From NCBI GenBank assembly GCA_040772305.1, contig JAXGYK010000001.1:1488001-1552000 (forward strand): 64,000 nucleotides of DNA. Reading direction: 5' to 3'. This document shows positions 18,019 to 26,679 of the stretch, in pieces. The translations under genes and the position numbers were made by a program. The stretch is from Mesolinea sp040772305. Its GTDB lineage: Bacteria > Chloroflexota > Anaerolineae > Anaerolineales > Anaerolineaceae. Position 1 is the first letter of the stretch, and each line of letters begins with the position of its first letter. The notes beneath the pieces were generated by a model. The model saw only the letters and a program-made list of their open reading frames with translations. It was not told the origin of the DNA and ran no database searches.

Positions 18019-19366
18019 GGGTCACCTCCCGGACGACTTCGACATACATATCAATGTCATCTCTGCTTATTTTTTCGGTTACAGCCACCATCAGGCAGCC
18101 TTTGAGTTCAGGATAATCTTTGCTGAGGTCATAGCCGCCCAATATATCGTAATCACGTAAGTGCTCCAGCAGATGCGCAACGTTTCCAGGAGTTTTGACG
18201 ACAAATTCGTGGAAGAAGGGCGAATCTTTAAATTGGAGCTTATAGCCTGGCAGAGCTGCCAAACCTTTCGCGGCATAATGCGCCTTTTGGTAACAGAGGT
18301 TTGCTACCTGCTGCATCCCGTTTTTGCCCAGGAGTGTGAGGTAGATGGTGGAGGCTAAGGTCATCAGGCCCTGATTTGTGCAAATATTACTGCTTGCCTT
18401 TTCGCGGCGGATATGCTGTTCGCGCGCGGTGAGCGTAAGCACGTAGGCAAGATTGCCATCAACATCCGTGGTGCTGCCTACCAAACGCCCGCTCAGTTTG
18501 CGCAGAAGCTTATCGGTAACGGCAAAAAGACCAAGGTAGGGGCCGCCGTAGCTCAGGGGAATTCCCAAGGGCTGGCCTTCGCCAAAGACGATATCGGCTC
18601 CCAGCTCACCGGGCGGGGTGAGTATGCCCAGCGCCATGGGGTTAACTGCCACTGCAACCAGGGCTCCCTGGGCGTGGGCAGCATCGATGACCGGCTTGTA
18701 ATCAATTACGCGGCCAAAGAAATCGGGGTATTGTAAGATCACCAGGGCGGTGTCGGTATCGATTAGCCTGGTAAAGGCTTGCATATCGGCATCAATGCCA
18801 ATTTCAGGTTCATCGCCGGTGATATTGAGCTCGGGTGAGCCCTGCATATAGGTGCGGATTACTGCGCGGTATTGGGGGTTGACTGCCCGTGAGACCAATA
18901 CTTTTTTGCGTTTTTGCCTGAAATGACCATAAGCCAGAATAACAGCTTCGGCTGCGGCCGTTGCACCATCGTAATGCGAGGCGTTGCAGATGTCCATACC
19001 GGTTAACTGGGCCAGGAGGCTTTGGTATTCAAAGATGGCCTGCAGTGTGCCCTGGCTGATTTCGGGCTGGTAGGGAGTATAGGCAGTATAGAACTCCCCG
19101 CGCTGAAGCAGGTTGTCGATTACTGCGGGTGAATAATGGTCGTATGCACCGGCACCCAAAAAACACAAAAGATCGCGGGTGCTGCCATTGGAAGCGGCGA
19201 TCGCATTGAGCTCGCCCAGAGCTTCCATTTCTGTCATTTGCGGAGGCAAGTCAAGTTCGGGGTAGCGGAACTTTTCAGGGATCTTTTCAAAGAGATCCTC
19301 GACGTTAGCTACTCCGATTTTCTCAAGCATTAGCTCCACATCGTGTTTGGTGTGGGGTGTAAACAT
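18011..19366 (-). CDS. gcvPA: Glycine dehydrogenase (decarboxylating) subunit 1
   Basis: 451 residues from ATG 19366 (MFTPHTKHDVELMLEKIG, the usual N-terminus). The open frame extends 14 codons further but would run into gcvH. AAGGA inside the end of gcvH serves as the ribosome-binding site. It matches the N-terminal half of P-protein, with FLGAGAYDHYSPAVID and TAYTPYQPEISQG motifs. It starts 4 nt after gcvH and overlaps gcvPB. Confidence 0.96.
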   Translation of the reverse strand: MFTPHTKHDVELMLEKIGVANVEDLFEKIPEKFRYPELDLPPQMTEMEALGELNAIAASNGSTRDLLCFLGAGAYDHYSPAVIDNLLQRGEFYTAYTPYQPEISQGTLQAIFEYQSLLAQLTGMDICNASHYDGATAAAEAVILAYGHFRQKRKKVLVSRAVNPQYRAVIRTYMQGSPELNITGDEPEIGIDADMQAFTRLIDTDTALVILQYPDFFGRVIDYKPVIDAAHAQGALVAVAVNPMALGILTPPGELGADIVFGEGQPLGIPLSYGGPYLGLFAVTDKLLRKLSGRLVGSTTDVDGNLAYVLTLTAREQHIRREKASSNICTNQGLMTLASTIYLTLLGKNGMQQVANLCYQKAHYAAKGLAALPGYKLQFKDSPFFHEFVVKTPGNVAHLLEHLRDYDILGGYDLSKDYPELKGCLMVAVTEKISRDDIDMYVEVVREVTHD

Positions 19367-19370
19367 CGTA

Positions 19371-19757
19371 TTAGCGGTCCTTGCAGTATTCCTCGTAAGC
19401 AGCGGCATCCATCAAGCCTGAGAGGTCGGGTTCGCCTTCCAGTTTTACCTTGGCAAGCCAGCCATCCGTATAGGGGGCTTCGTTGAGGGTTTCGGGGCTA
19501 TCGGCTAAATCACTGTTTACTTCTAAAACCTCGCCGCCAACCGGGAAGAGGACCTCAGCGGCAGCTTTTACCGACTCGATGGTTGCGAGTGAGTCGCCGG
19601 CTTGCACTGCATCGCCAGCATCTGGATCAAATTCAACATAAACGACATCGGAAAGGGAATCCTGGGCATAGTCTGTGATGCCGATAGTAGCAACACCATC
19701 TTCTACCTTGACCCATTCGTCAGTCTTCGCGTATTTGAGATCTTTTGGATATTCCAT
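19371..19757 (-). CDS. gcvH: Glycine cleavage system H protein
   Basis: 128 residues from ATG 19757, preceded by AAAGGAG. The lipoyl-attachment lysine is K64 in ATIESVKAAAEV, with the standard YTKTDEW-like start (YAKTDEWVKVEDG). It carries the aminomethyl group between P and T proteins. The frame stays open upstream through the riboswitch, but that part is not coding. No gcvT lies beside this operon within the window. Confidence 0.97.
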   Translation of the reverse strand: MEYPKDLKYAKTDEWVKVEDGVATIGITDYAQDSLSDVVYVEFDPDAGDAVQAGDSLATIESVKAAAEVLFPVGGEVLEVNSDLADSPETLNEAPYTDGWLAKVKLEGEPDLSGLMDAAAYEEYCKDR

Positions 19758-19783
19758 GTTTAAACTCCTTTTTGATTGAATAA

Positions 19784-19807
19784 GGGCAGATGGGTATCCA
19801 TCTGCCC
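19784..19807 (-). promoter_or_regulatory. Hairpin of the glycine-riboswitch expression platform
   Basis: A 10-bp stem, GGGCAGATGG (19784-19793) with CCATCTGCCC (19798-19807), lies between the aptamer and the gcvH ribosome-binding site. On the transcript it is followed by UUAUUC, a weak U-tract, so it could be an intrinsic terminator or a spacer hairpin. Confidence 0.55.
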
Positions 19808-19825
19808 CTGTTACCGTGGTTTCAG

Positions 19826-19907
19826 AGGGATTAGTGGGTCTTTTTACCTGAGAGTTTCGCTGGAAGCTTGCCCCTTCGGTGCCGGATGAACCGGTCTCTT
19901 CCCATAT
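19826..19907 (-). ncRNA. Glycine riboswitch (single aptamer visible)
   Basis: The leftward transcript carries the gcvT-motif signature: AGAGACCGG, a short hairpin, GGCACCGAAGGGGCAA, then AGCGAAACTCTCAGGTAAAA and GACC. Both ends pair (GGGA with TCCC). I see one aptamer followed by a short leader, not a clear second aptamer. It lies 69 nt or more before gcvH and is expected to switch on the operon when glycine is abundant. Confidence 0.9.
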
Positions 19908-19921
19908 TATTCCTATTATCA

Positions 19922-19949
19922 ATTTTAGCGGATGGGGGTGCTTTGTCAA
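19922..19949 (-). promoter_or_regulatory. Promoter of the gcvH-gcvPA-gcvPB operon
   Basis: On the minus strand, TTGACA (19944-19949) and TAAAAT (19922-19927) are separated by 16 nt. Transcription would begin near 19914, just ahead of the glycine aptamer. Confidence 0.75.
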
Positions 19950-20190
19950 GCCATTGTACGGCTCCTGATTGGTTTTTTTATGGGTTCTGATTGGTCGTTT
20001 GTCTCCCCTGGTTGCAATACGCAAGCTCATTGAGCGAATACTATCAGGTTGAAAAAGAGGCAACTCTTTGGTCAAGCTTAGATCAATAATCAAAAGCTAA
20101 GTGTGTTTTCCAACGGGAACGAGGATAGCTAAAAAATAAGTGGGAACGCTGAATATTCCAAAAAGCAAGGCAGCTTAATTTGAGTTTGGT
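19950..20190. other. Non-coding region between the gcv promoter and the ABC exporter
   Basis: No gene, no clear hairpin and no terminator recognised. Confidence 0.5.
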
Positions 20191-21999
20191 TTAAGCCTGT
20201 CTTGATTCCTCGATGTAGCTGAGGCTTTGATGCCTGAAATAGGTGTTATAGAGGGTCGCATAAGCCCCACCGGCGGCCATTAGGGCTGTGTGGCTGCCTT
20301 CTTCCTGGATTTCTCCACCTTCCAGGACGATGATGCGATCTGCCGATTTCACCGTTGAAAGCCGGTGGGCGATGAGCACGCTGGTGGATTGTTTAAGGAT
20401 GAGAGCCAGAGCTTCCTGGATTTGCTTTTCGGTAAAGGGGTCAATGCTGGCGGTAGCTTCGTCCAGGATGAAGATAGCCGGCTGGTTTGCCAATACCCGC
20501 ATCAGGGCTACCAGCTGTCGCTGGCCCATACTAATTTGAGCGCCGCGTTCACCAACCTGGGTGTCCAGGCCCTGGGTGAGGGTTTCCAGCCATTCGCCAT
20601 TACCAATTTTCTGGGCCAAAGCAAGGATTTCTTCACGCTGTAAGCCTGGACGGGCGAAGCGGATATTTTCTTCCACCGTGCCATCAAAGAGGAAGGGTAC
20701 CTGGGTAATAAAACCTATCTGCGATCGCAGGGCGTGCAGGTCGAAACTGCGGATATCGTGACCTCCGATGCGGATTTGACCTTCCTGGAATTCGTAAAAG
20801 CGGGCAATCAGACGGGCAATCGAGCTTTTTCCGGCCCCGGTATGGCCGACAATGGCGACGTTTTCACCAGGAGCGATGTGCAGGTCAAAATCTTTCAGCA
20901 CCTGAGTGCCGTTATTATAGGAGAATGAAACGTGGTCAAAATCGATACTGGCTTCCAGGTTTTCGGGAGCAATTGCGGCTGTTTGCTTGACGCTGTGTTG
21001 CGCATCAATGAGCGCAAAGATCCGTTCGGCTGCTGAAAGCCCGGTTTGTACAATGGTCCAATAATTCGTCATGTTGAGCACCGGCATCAGGAAGCGGTCC
21101 GTTGAGAGTACAAAAAGGTACCATGCGCCTGCGTCGATCGACCCTGCCAGGACTGACTTGGCGCCATAGAAAGCAATCAGAGCCGCTGCCAGTCCGGTTA
21201 TGCTGCGGGTGATAGGAAAAACAAGCGACAGCGATAAACCACGCCATAGGTTCACATCATAAGATTTTAAGTTCGAAGCATTGAACTCGTCTAAAATGGC
21301 TTCTTCCTGACGGAAGTTTTTTGCAACAGAAATTCCGCTGATCGTTTCCTTGATTGTAGAATTTACTTCGGCTATGGCGCGCATGCCGTTGCGCGTAGCC
21401 TTGCGAGCAACGTTGCGGTAGAGGGTGATGAAGAGGGCCAGGACGGGCACAACCAGGATCAGCAAGAGTGCCAGGCGCCATTCGGTGCGCAGCAGAATAA
21501 TGCCAATATAAACCGACTGCAAGAAGGAGCTGAGCGCATCGGTTGTAATGGTGATGAGTTGGCTAAAATCCCGTGTGTCGGTGGTGATACGGCTGGCGAT
21601 CTTGCCTGAAGAAAAAGAGTCGTGGAAGGCCATATCTTGCGTCATAGAGGCTGCAAAGGCATCGGTAGAGAGGGACTGATTTACTGCCGAAATAACGCGT
21701 ACCATCAGACGGCGGTTTGTGTAATAGAGCAGGTAGCTAAGCAGTTCCAGGAAGAAGACCCCGGATACAAGGATGACAAAAAGCTGATGGTTAGGAATGC
21801 CGGCGATACCTTCGTTCAAGATGCGCGAAACAAGCAAAGGCGGCAAGCTGCTGCCCAAACCCAAGACGGCGACAGCCAGCAAGATAATTGACAGCCGGCG
21901 GGAATGGGGCTTGATATAGGCCCAAATGCGACTAAAGAGAAGCTTGTTGCTGTATTGCCTGTCGTAATCTTCTGCTGCTAAGCTGCGATGAAAACCCAT
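20191..21999 (-). CDS. ABC exporter half-transporter, subunit B
   Basis: 602 residues. A six-helix ABC transmembrane domain type 1 (about 35-320) precedes an ATPase domain (about 350-580). Walker A is GHTGAGKSS, Walker B is IFILDEATASID with the catalytic Glu, and the switch His is in IAHRLST. Its signature motif is altered (ISMGQRQ rather than LSGGQ). The ATG shares its A with the stop codon of the preceding subunit gene (TAATG). With that subunit it should form a heterodimeric exporter of the TM287/288 or LmrCD type; the substrate is unknown. Confidence 0.93.
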   Translation of the reverse strand: MGFHRSLAAEDYDRQYSNKLLFSRIWAYIKPHSRRLSIILLAVAVLGLGSSLPPLLVSRILNEGIAGIPNHQLFVILVSGVFFLELLSYLLYYTNRRLMVRVISAVNQSLSTDAFAASMTQDMAFHDSFSSGKIASRITTDTRDFSQLITITTDALSSFLQSVYIGIILLRTEWRLALLLILVVPVLALFITLYRNVARKATRNGMRAIAEVNSTIKETISGISVAKNFRQEEAILDEFNASNLKSYDVNLWRGLSLSLVFPITRSITGLAAALIAFYGAKSVLAGSIDAGAWYLFVLSTDRFLMPVLNMTNYWTIVQTGLSAAERIFALIDAQHSVKQTAAIAPENLEASIDFDHVSFSYNNGTQVLKDFDLHIAPGENVAIVGHTGAGKSSIARLIARFYEFQEGQIRIGGHDIRSFDLHALRSQIGFITQVPFLFDGTVEENIRFARPGLQREEILALAQKIGNGEWLETLTQGLDTQVGERGAQISMGQRQLVALMRVLANQPAIFILDEATASIDPFTEKQIQEALALILKQSTSVLIAHRLSTVKSADRIIVLEGGEIQEEGSHTALMAAGGAYATLYNTYFRHQSLSYIEESRQA

Positions 22000-23753
22000 T
22001 AGAGCTCCGTAAAGATATTTCGATAAGCTGCCGAGGTTTCCATAAGCTGCTTATGAGTACCAATTGCGGCGATGCGGCCCAGGCGCAGAACAATGATTAA
22101 GTCGGCCCAACGAATTTGGGAAAGACGATGGGTGATAATAAAGGTGGTACGACCCTGCGCGGCGGCCTGAATGGCGCGTTGTATTTCATCTTCGGTTTTG
22201 CTATCGATGGCGCTGGTCGAATCGTCCAGGATGAGGATGCGCGGGTTTGTCAGAAAGGAACGCGCTAAGGCAAGACGCTGGCGCTGGCCGCCACTAAGCG
22301 TGATGCCCCGTTCGCCGATCACCGTGTCGTAAGCTTTGGGCATTTCGCTGATAAAGTCATGGGCCTGGGCTTTTTTGGCGGCTTCAATTACCTCATCCAG
22401 GCTGGCTCCAGGCTTGCCAAAAGCGATGTTCTCGCGCACAGTTTTGGAAAAAAGAAAGATGTCCTGTTCAATGATGCTAATTTGACTGCGCAGACTGTTC
22501 AGATTCCATTCACGCAGGTCGCGCCCGTCGATGCTTATCTGACCTCCGCAGGGATCATAAGTGCGGTTAATCAGTTGGGCGAGTGTGGTTTTTCCGGAGC
22601 CTGTTTGGCCCACGATTGCAACTGTTTGCCCGGAACGCACATCAAAATCCAGGTTTTCCAGAACGGGCGTTTTTCCATCGTAGGCAAAACAAAGATCTTT
22701 GAAGCGGATATCGCCGTGGATGGGGCCGCTGTAACCATCTGTGTTTTCATCCAGGATGTTTTCGGTGTTCATTACATCAAGCAGGCGGCGGGCACTGGCA
22801 AGGCCCAAAGACATTTGGGAGTAAGAAAAGATAGACACGTTGGTAGGAAAACCCAGCAGCGCGAGTCCGGAAAAATAGGTGATCACCGCCGCCAGGGGGA
22901 TAGAACCGTTTTGAAAAAGGATCAGAGAGTGCAATAAACCCATGCTCATTGCCAGTCCCAGGAGCAGCAAGGGCAGGAAGCGTGCTTCAGTATCACCCTG
23001 ATCTATTGTGGCATCGCGATAGGCACGGATGTTTTGGCGGAAAAGTCCAATTTCGTTTTCCTCCTGGGCGGTGGCTTTTACGGTTTCAACACCGTCCAGG
23101 GCCTCGGCCAAACGGCTGTTCATGCGCCCAAAGTTGCCCCGTACACTTTCGGTTATGGGTTTGAGCCGGCGTAAGTAAGATACGATAGACACAAAATAAC
23201 TAATGATGAAGAGCAGTGGAACTATGACAAGTTGGGGGTGGATGCGGTAGCCAATGATCAGGGGAACGAAAAGGAAGTTGAGCGATCCGAAGACCATATT
23301 GATACCAGGGCTAAAGAAAAAGTTGATTTCGCGGATATCGTTCGTGGCGCGAGCCATCAGGTCGCCGACGCTCTGCAGGGCATGAAAGGTCATGCTTTTG
23401 CCAAGCAAGTTGATATAGAATTCCTGACGAACGTTTTGCTCAATGCGTTGGGCAGCCAACTCAAAGCCGAAATTGCGGACAAACTGAAGAAGACCGCGCC
23501 CACTTTGCGAAATACCGACAATCATTGCAGAACGTGCTAACTCAGGCAGTGCCGGAGCTCCGCTAGTTAGGTTAGCGAACATGTTTCCATACTGAATTGC
23601 CGGAAGACTGGCAAAAAATGCATTCGCGACAGCCCCGCCGCCTGCCAGAAGTAGAATCCACCACTGACGCAGAGCGTGTGAGAAGATCCAAGCCAGAGGC
23701 GCTGACTTCTTGGTTTTGTATTGAAAGGGGACTGAAAATTCACTAAGGCTCAT
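21999..23753 (-). CDS. ABC exporter half-transporter, subunit A
   Basis: 584 residues, six-helix transmembrane domain (about 25-310) then ATPase (about 340-570). Walker A is GQTGSGKTT and the signature LSGGQRQR is canonical, but Walker B ends LILDDSTSAID, with Asp in place of the catalytic Glu. This complements the degenerate signature of the partner: one ATP site is degenerate and one is competent, as in known heterodimeric exporters. It is the first gene of the pair. Confidence 0.93.
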   Translation of the reverse strand: MSLSEFSVPFQYKTKKSAPLAWIFSHALRQWWILLLAGGGAVANAFFASLPAIQYGNMFANLTSGAPALPELARSAMIVGISQSGRGLLQFVRNFGFELAAQRIEQNVRQEFYINLLGKSMTFHALQSVGDLMARATNDIREINFFFSPGINMVFGSLNFLFVPLIIGYRIHPQLVIVPLLFIISYFVSIVSYLRRLKPITESVRGNFGRMNSRLAEALDGVETVKATAQEENEIGLFRQNIRAYRDATIDQGDTEARFLPLLLLGLAMSMGLLHSLILFQNGSIPLAAVITYFSGLALLGFPTNVSIFSYSQMSLGLASARRLLDVMNTENILDENTDGYSGPIHGDIRFKDLCFAYDGKTPVLENLDFDVRSGQTVAIVGQTGSGKTTLAQLINRTYDPCGGQISIDGRDLREWNLNSLRSQISIIEQDIFLFSKTVRENIAFGKPGASLDEVIEAAKKAQAHDFISEMPKAYDTVIGERGITLSGGQRQRLALARSFLTNPRILILDDSTSAIDSKTEDEIQRAIQAAAQGRTTFIITHRLSQIRWADLIIVLRLGRIAAIGTHKQLMETSAAYRNIFTEL

Positions 23754-24078
23754 TTTATGTAAGGACTAGGTTTTGAGCTGCAGGCAAGGCCTTGCGTCTT
23801 CTTGTAAATGCAAGAGGAACTGTTCAGCAGGGTGGGGTGTACGTATTACATCTTAACTTGTCGCACAACTCAGGACTAGCGTGGAGCAATTCTATCACCC
23901 AAAGAAATAAAAATTTCATTTGGGCACAAAAGATTGGCTGTGTTCTATTAAAAGCGATAACGCCGGCAGATGAAAATGCTCTATAAGTGGAAAACCTGTA
24001 TTTATTTGCCTTGGGAGGTACTGTTTAATGTGAGCCTTACTCGCGGCTCAAACATTTGAGAAAAAAGGCACAATAGTC

Positions 24079-24107
24079 TTGACTCAAAACGAAGCCTGGC
24101 GTATAAT
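24079..24107 (+). promoter_or_regulatory. Promoter of the GntR-type regulator and korAB
   Basis: TTGACT (24079-24084) and a perfect TATAAT (24102-24107) with a 17-nt spacer. Confidence 0.82.
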
Positions 24108-24113
24108 CATGAC

Positions 24114-24132
24114 TGATTAATTATATTAATCA
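24114..24132 (+). promoter_or_regulatory. Palindromic operator at the transcription start
   Basis: TGATTAAT, three bases, ATTAATCA: a perfect 8-3-8 inverted repeat starting 7 nt after the -10 box and ending 11 nt before the regulator's ATG. Its place suggests autorepression by the GntR-type protein; this is inference. Confidence 0.7.
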
Positions 24133-24143
24133 GATTAATAATT

Positions 24144-24824
24144 ATGCACTCAGCGAATGGAAACCTCTTAGATTATCTGGTAAAGGCTGCATTGAACAAT
24201 GCGCCAATTCCTTCCATTGCTGAAATAAGCAAAGCTTTAAACATCAGCGCTGCATCCTTGCGTGAGCAGCTTGAAGTTGCACGTCAATTAGGCCTGGTAG
24301 ATGTGAAGCCGAAAGTAGGTATTCAATTGCGCCAGTATAGCCTGGCACCAGCACTCAAGCTGAGCCTAAACTACGGGATGCGCGTGAAGCCAGAGCTTTT
24401 TGAGGAATATCGCGATCTGCGCAGACATCTGGAATTGGCATACTGGCATGAGGCGGTTGTATTACTGGTCAAAAGCGACCTCGATAGAATGCAGTCATTT
24501 GTTGACCAGGCAAGACGAAAAATCTCAGTAAAACCGATACAAGTTCCGCAAGAAGAACATCGCGGTTTTCATATGACACTCTATAAGCGCTTGGAAAACA
24601 CTGTTGTTGATAGTGTTTTGGAGGCTTATTGGGAGATGTATATCAACTCGGACCTTAATTACTATATGAATTCAGATTATTTAGAACGGGTCTGGCAATA
24701 TCATCAGGAAATCGTAGATGCGCTTAGAGCAGGAGAGTTTGAACAAGGTTATACACTGCTTTTAGCGCATATGGATTTAGTACAGTTTGTAAAAAAGAGT
24801 GAATTGAAACAAAAGTTTGAATAG
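24144..24824 (+). CDS. GntR/FadR-like transcriptional regulator
   Basis: 226 residues. An N-terminal winged helix-turn-helix (about 8-60: PSIAEISKALNISAASLREQLEVARQLGLV) is followed by an all-helical FCD-like effector domain (about 80-215) with possible metal or ligand residues in EEHRGFHMTLYKRLEN. The family senses small carboxylates or acyl-CoAs. It lies 19 nt upstream of korA, in the same direction. A local or autoregulatory role is likely. The ligand may be a 2-oxoacid, but nothing in the sequence proves that. Confidence 0.82.
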   Translation: MHSANGNLLDYLVKAALNNAPIPSIAEISKALNISAASLREQLEVARQLGLVDVKPKVGIQLRQYSLAPALKLSLNYGMRVKPELFEEYRDLRRHLELAYWHEAVVLLVKSDLDRMQSFVDQARRKISVKPIQVPQEEHRGFHMTLYKRLENTVVDSVLEAYWEMYINSDLNYYMNSDYLERVWQYHQEIVDALRAGEFEQGYTLLLAHMDLVQFVKKSELKQKFE

Positions 24825-24843
24825 AAGGAGATCTTTACCAAAT

Positions 24844-26679
24844 ATGGCAAGTACAACCAGTAATCCCAAAGAAATGGAGCTGATTGTCAACGACTTCTGT
24901 ATGACGATTGGCACCATTAATGGCTCGGGCTCGGCCACATCTAACAGCACTCTGTTCAGAGCACTGTTTGCCATGGGCATCCCCACTTCAGGAAAGAACA
25001 TTTTCCCCTCCAACATTAAGGGAATGTCCACTTGGTTTGTTATTCGTGCAAATGGAATGGGCTTTACAGGTCGCTTGCCCTACGATGACATTTTAGTCTC
25101 GATGAACGATAAAACCCTGGCAGCAGATATGAGCAAGGTACGCAAGGGGGGAGTTGTTTTTTACGCTGACCACCTCAAGCTCCCTGAAGACGCCAGCCAG
25201 GACTTAATTTACTACCCCATGCCTATCAAGGAGCTGATGAAGGGTATTGATGTGCCACGAAATCTCAAGGATTATACCGAAAATATGCTCTATGTCGGTA
25301 TTGTGAGCAGCATCTTGGGTATCACGAAGGAAGCGATACACACTGCACTTTCGAAACACTTTAGCGGCAAGCCTGCAATTGCAGAATCTAATTTTAAGAA
25401 CGTTGAGATTGCATATGATTGGGCAAGTGCTAACCTTGAGAAAAAAGACCCCTTTACGGTAAAGCAACTGCCGCCATTGGATGACTACATCATGACTGAT
25501 GGCAACATAGCAGCAGGATTAGGCAGTCTCTTTGGCGGGGTACATTTCTGCAGCTGGTACCCGATTACACCTTCGACCAGCATGGTTGAGGCGATGATTG
25601 AGTGGGCTCCAAAACTACGCAAGGATCCTAAGACTGGAAAAATGACCTGTGCAATCGTACAGGTAGAAGATGAACTGGCTGCTGCCGGCGGAGCCGCTGG
25701 CGCTGGTTGGGCAGGTTTGCGTGCTCTTACTTCAACTTCTGGCCCAGGTATCAGCCTTATGGCTGAAACAATCGGTTTAGCCTACTTTACTGAAATCCCG
25801 ATGGTAATTTGGGATGTTCAGCGTGTAGGACCCAGCACCGGGTTGCCTACGCGTACCGCACAGGGTGACCTGGCAGAGATTTATCACCTAAGCCATGGCG
25901 ACACACAGTACATCATTTATATGCCGGGTAGCGTAACCGAATGTTTTGAATTCGGTTGGCGTTCACTGGATATTGCAGACAAATACCAGACACCTGTATT
26001 TGTAATCAGCGACCTGGACTTAGGTATGAACCAGTGGATGACGAAAAAATTTGAATATCCGGATCGCCCAATAGAACGCGGCAAACTGATTTGGGAAGAA
26101 GAGTTGGAAAAGATTCCTGATTGGGGCCGCTACAAGGACATTGATGGTGACGGTGTTCCCTACAGGACTGTAATGGGTAATTTGAGCCCCAAAGCGGCTT
26201 ATTTTACTCGCGGTACTGGTCACGATGAGTATGGAAACTATCAGGAAAATCCAGTGAACTGGAAGAATATGATCGATCGGATTGGTAAGAAATTTACCAA
26301 CTGTATCCAGGATTTACCAGAACCGGTTCTTTATCCCAGCGAAGAAGAAGCCAGCATCGGTATCATTGGCTGGGGTTCGACTGAAATTGCGCTTTTGGAA
26401 GCACAGCACCTTTTGAGCAAGAAGGGAATTGCAGCAGATTTTCTGCGTGTCCGTTCCTTACCCAGCTGCACAGCAGTAAGAGATTTTATTGCTGCACATG
26501 AGCGTAACTATGTACTGGAATTAAACCGCGATGGTCAGCTTTGCAATATCCTGAAGCTGGAAGTTGAAGAATACTCACAAAAACTAATTTCGATCTCAGA
26601 AATCGGTGGCTTGCCCATGAGCGGCATGTGGGCTGCTGAGAAAATTGTTGCCAAGGAGCAGGAAAAAAATGGAAAGTAA
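24844..26679 (+). CDS. korA: 2-oxoacid:ferredoxin oxidoreductase, fused gamma-alpha subunit
   Basis: 611 residues from ATG 24844 with AGAAGGAGAT upstream; the frame opens 9 codons earlier without a better start. The gamma-type domain comes first (about 10-195), then the alpha pyrimidine-binding domain (about 215-600) with YPITPSTSMVEAM and TSTSGPGISLM. Together with KorB it oxidatively decarboxylates a 2-oxoacid (2-oxoglutarate or a related acid) to acyl-CoA and reduces ferredoxin. Substrate specificity cannot be read from sequence alone. No ferredoxin delta subunit is adjacent. Confidence 0.92.
   Translation: MASTTSNPKEMELIVNDFCMTIGTINGSGSATSNSTLFRALFAMGIPTSGKNIFPSNIKGMSTWFVIRANGMGFTGRLPYDDILVSMNDKTLAADMSKVRKGGVVFYADHLKLPEDASQDLIYYPMPIKELMKGIDVPRNLKDYTENMLYVGIVSSILGITKEAIHTALSKHFSGKPAIAESNFKNVEIAYDWASANLEKKDPFTVKQLPPLDDYIMTDGNIAAGLGSLFGGVHFCSWYPITPSTSMVEAMIEWAPKLRKDPKTGKMTCAIVQVEDELAAAGGAAGAGWAGLRALTSTSGPGISLMAETIGLAYFTEIPMVIWDVQRVGPSTGLPTRTAQGDLAEIYHLSHGDTQYIIYMPGSVTECFEFGWRSLDIADKYQTPVFVISDLDLGMNQWMTKKFEYPDRPIERGKLIWEEELEKIPDWGRYKDIDGDGVPYRTVMGNLSPKAAYFTRGTGHDEYGNYQENPVNWKNMIDRIGKKFTNCIQDLPEPVLYPSEEEASIGIIGWGSTEIALLEAQHLLSKKGIAADFLRVRSLPSCTAVRDFIAAHERNYVLELNRDGQLCNILKLEVEEYSQKLISISEIGGLPMSGMWAAEKIVAKEQEKNGK

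Larger units (their letters stand above)
23754..24143. other. Divergent intergenic region with the regulator promoter
   Basis: The right end carries the promoter and operator listed separately (24079-24132). Nothing else is recognised. Confidence 0.5.

Noticed and set aside
19758..20093. Upstream extension of the gcvH reading frame
   Set aside because: It runs through the glycine riboswitch, promoter and terminator-like hairpin; GcvH starts at 19757 with its own ribosome-binding site.
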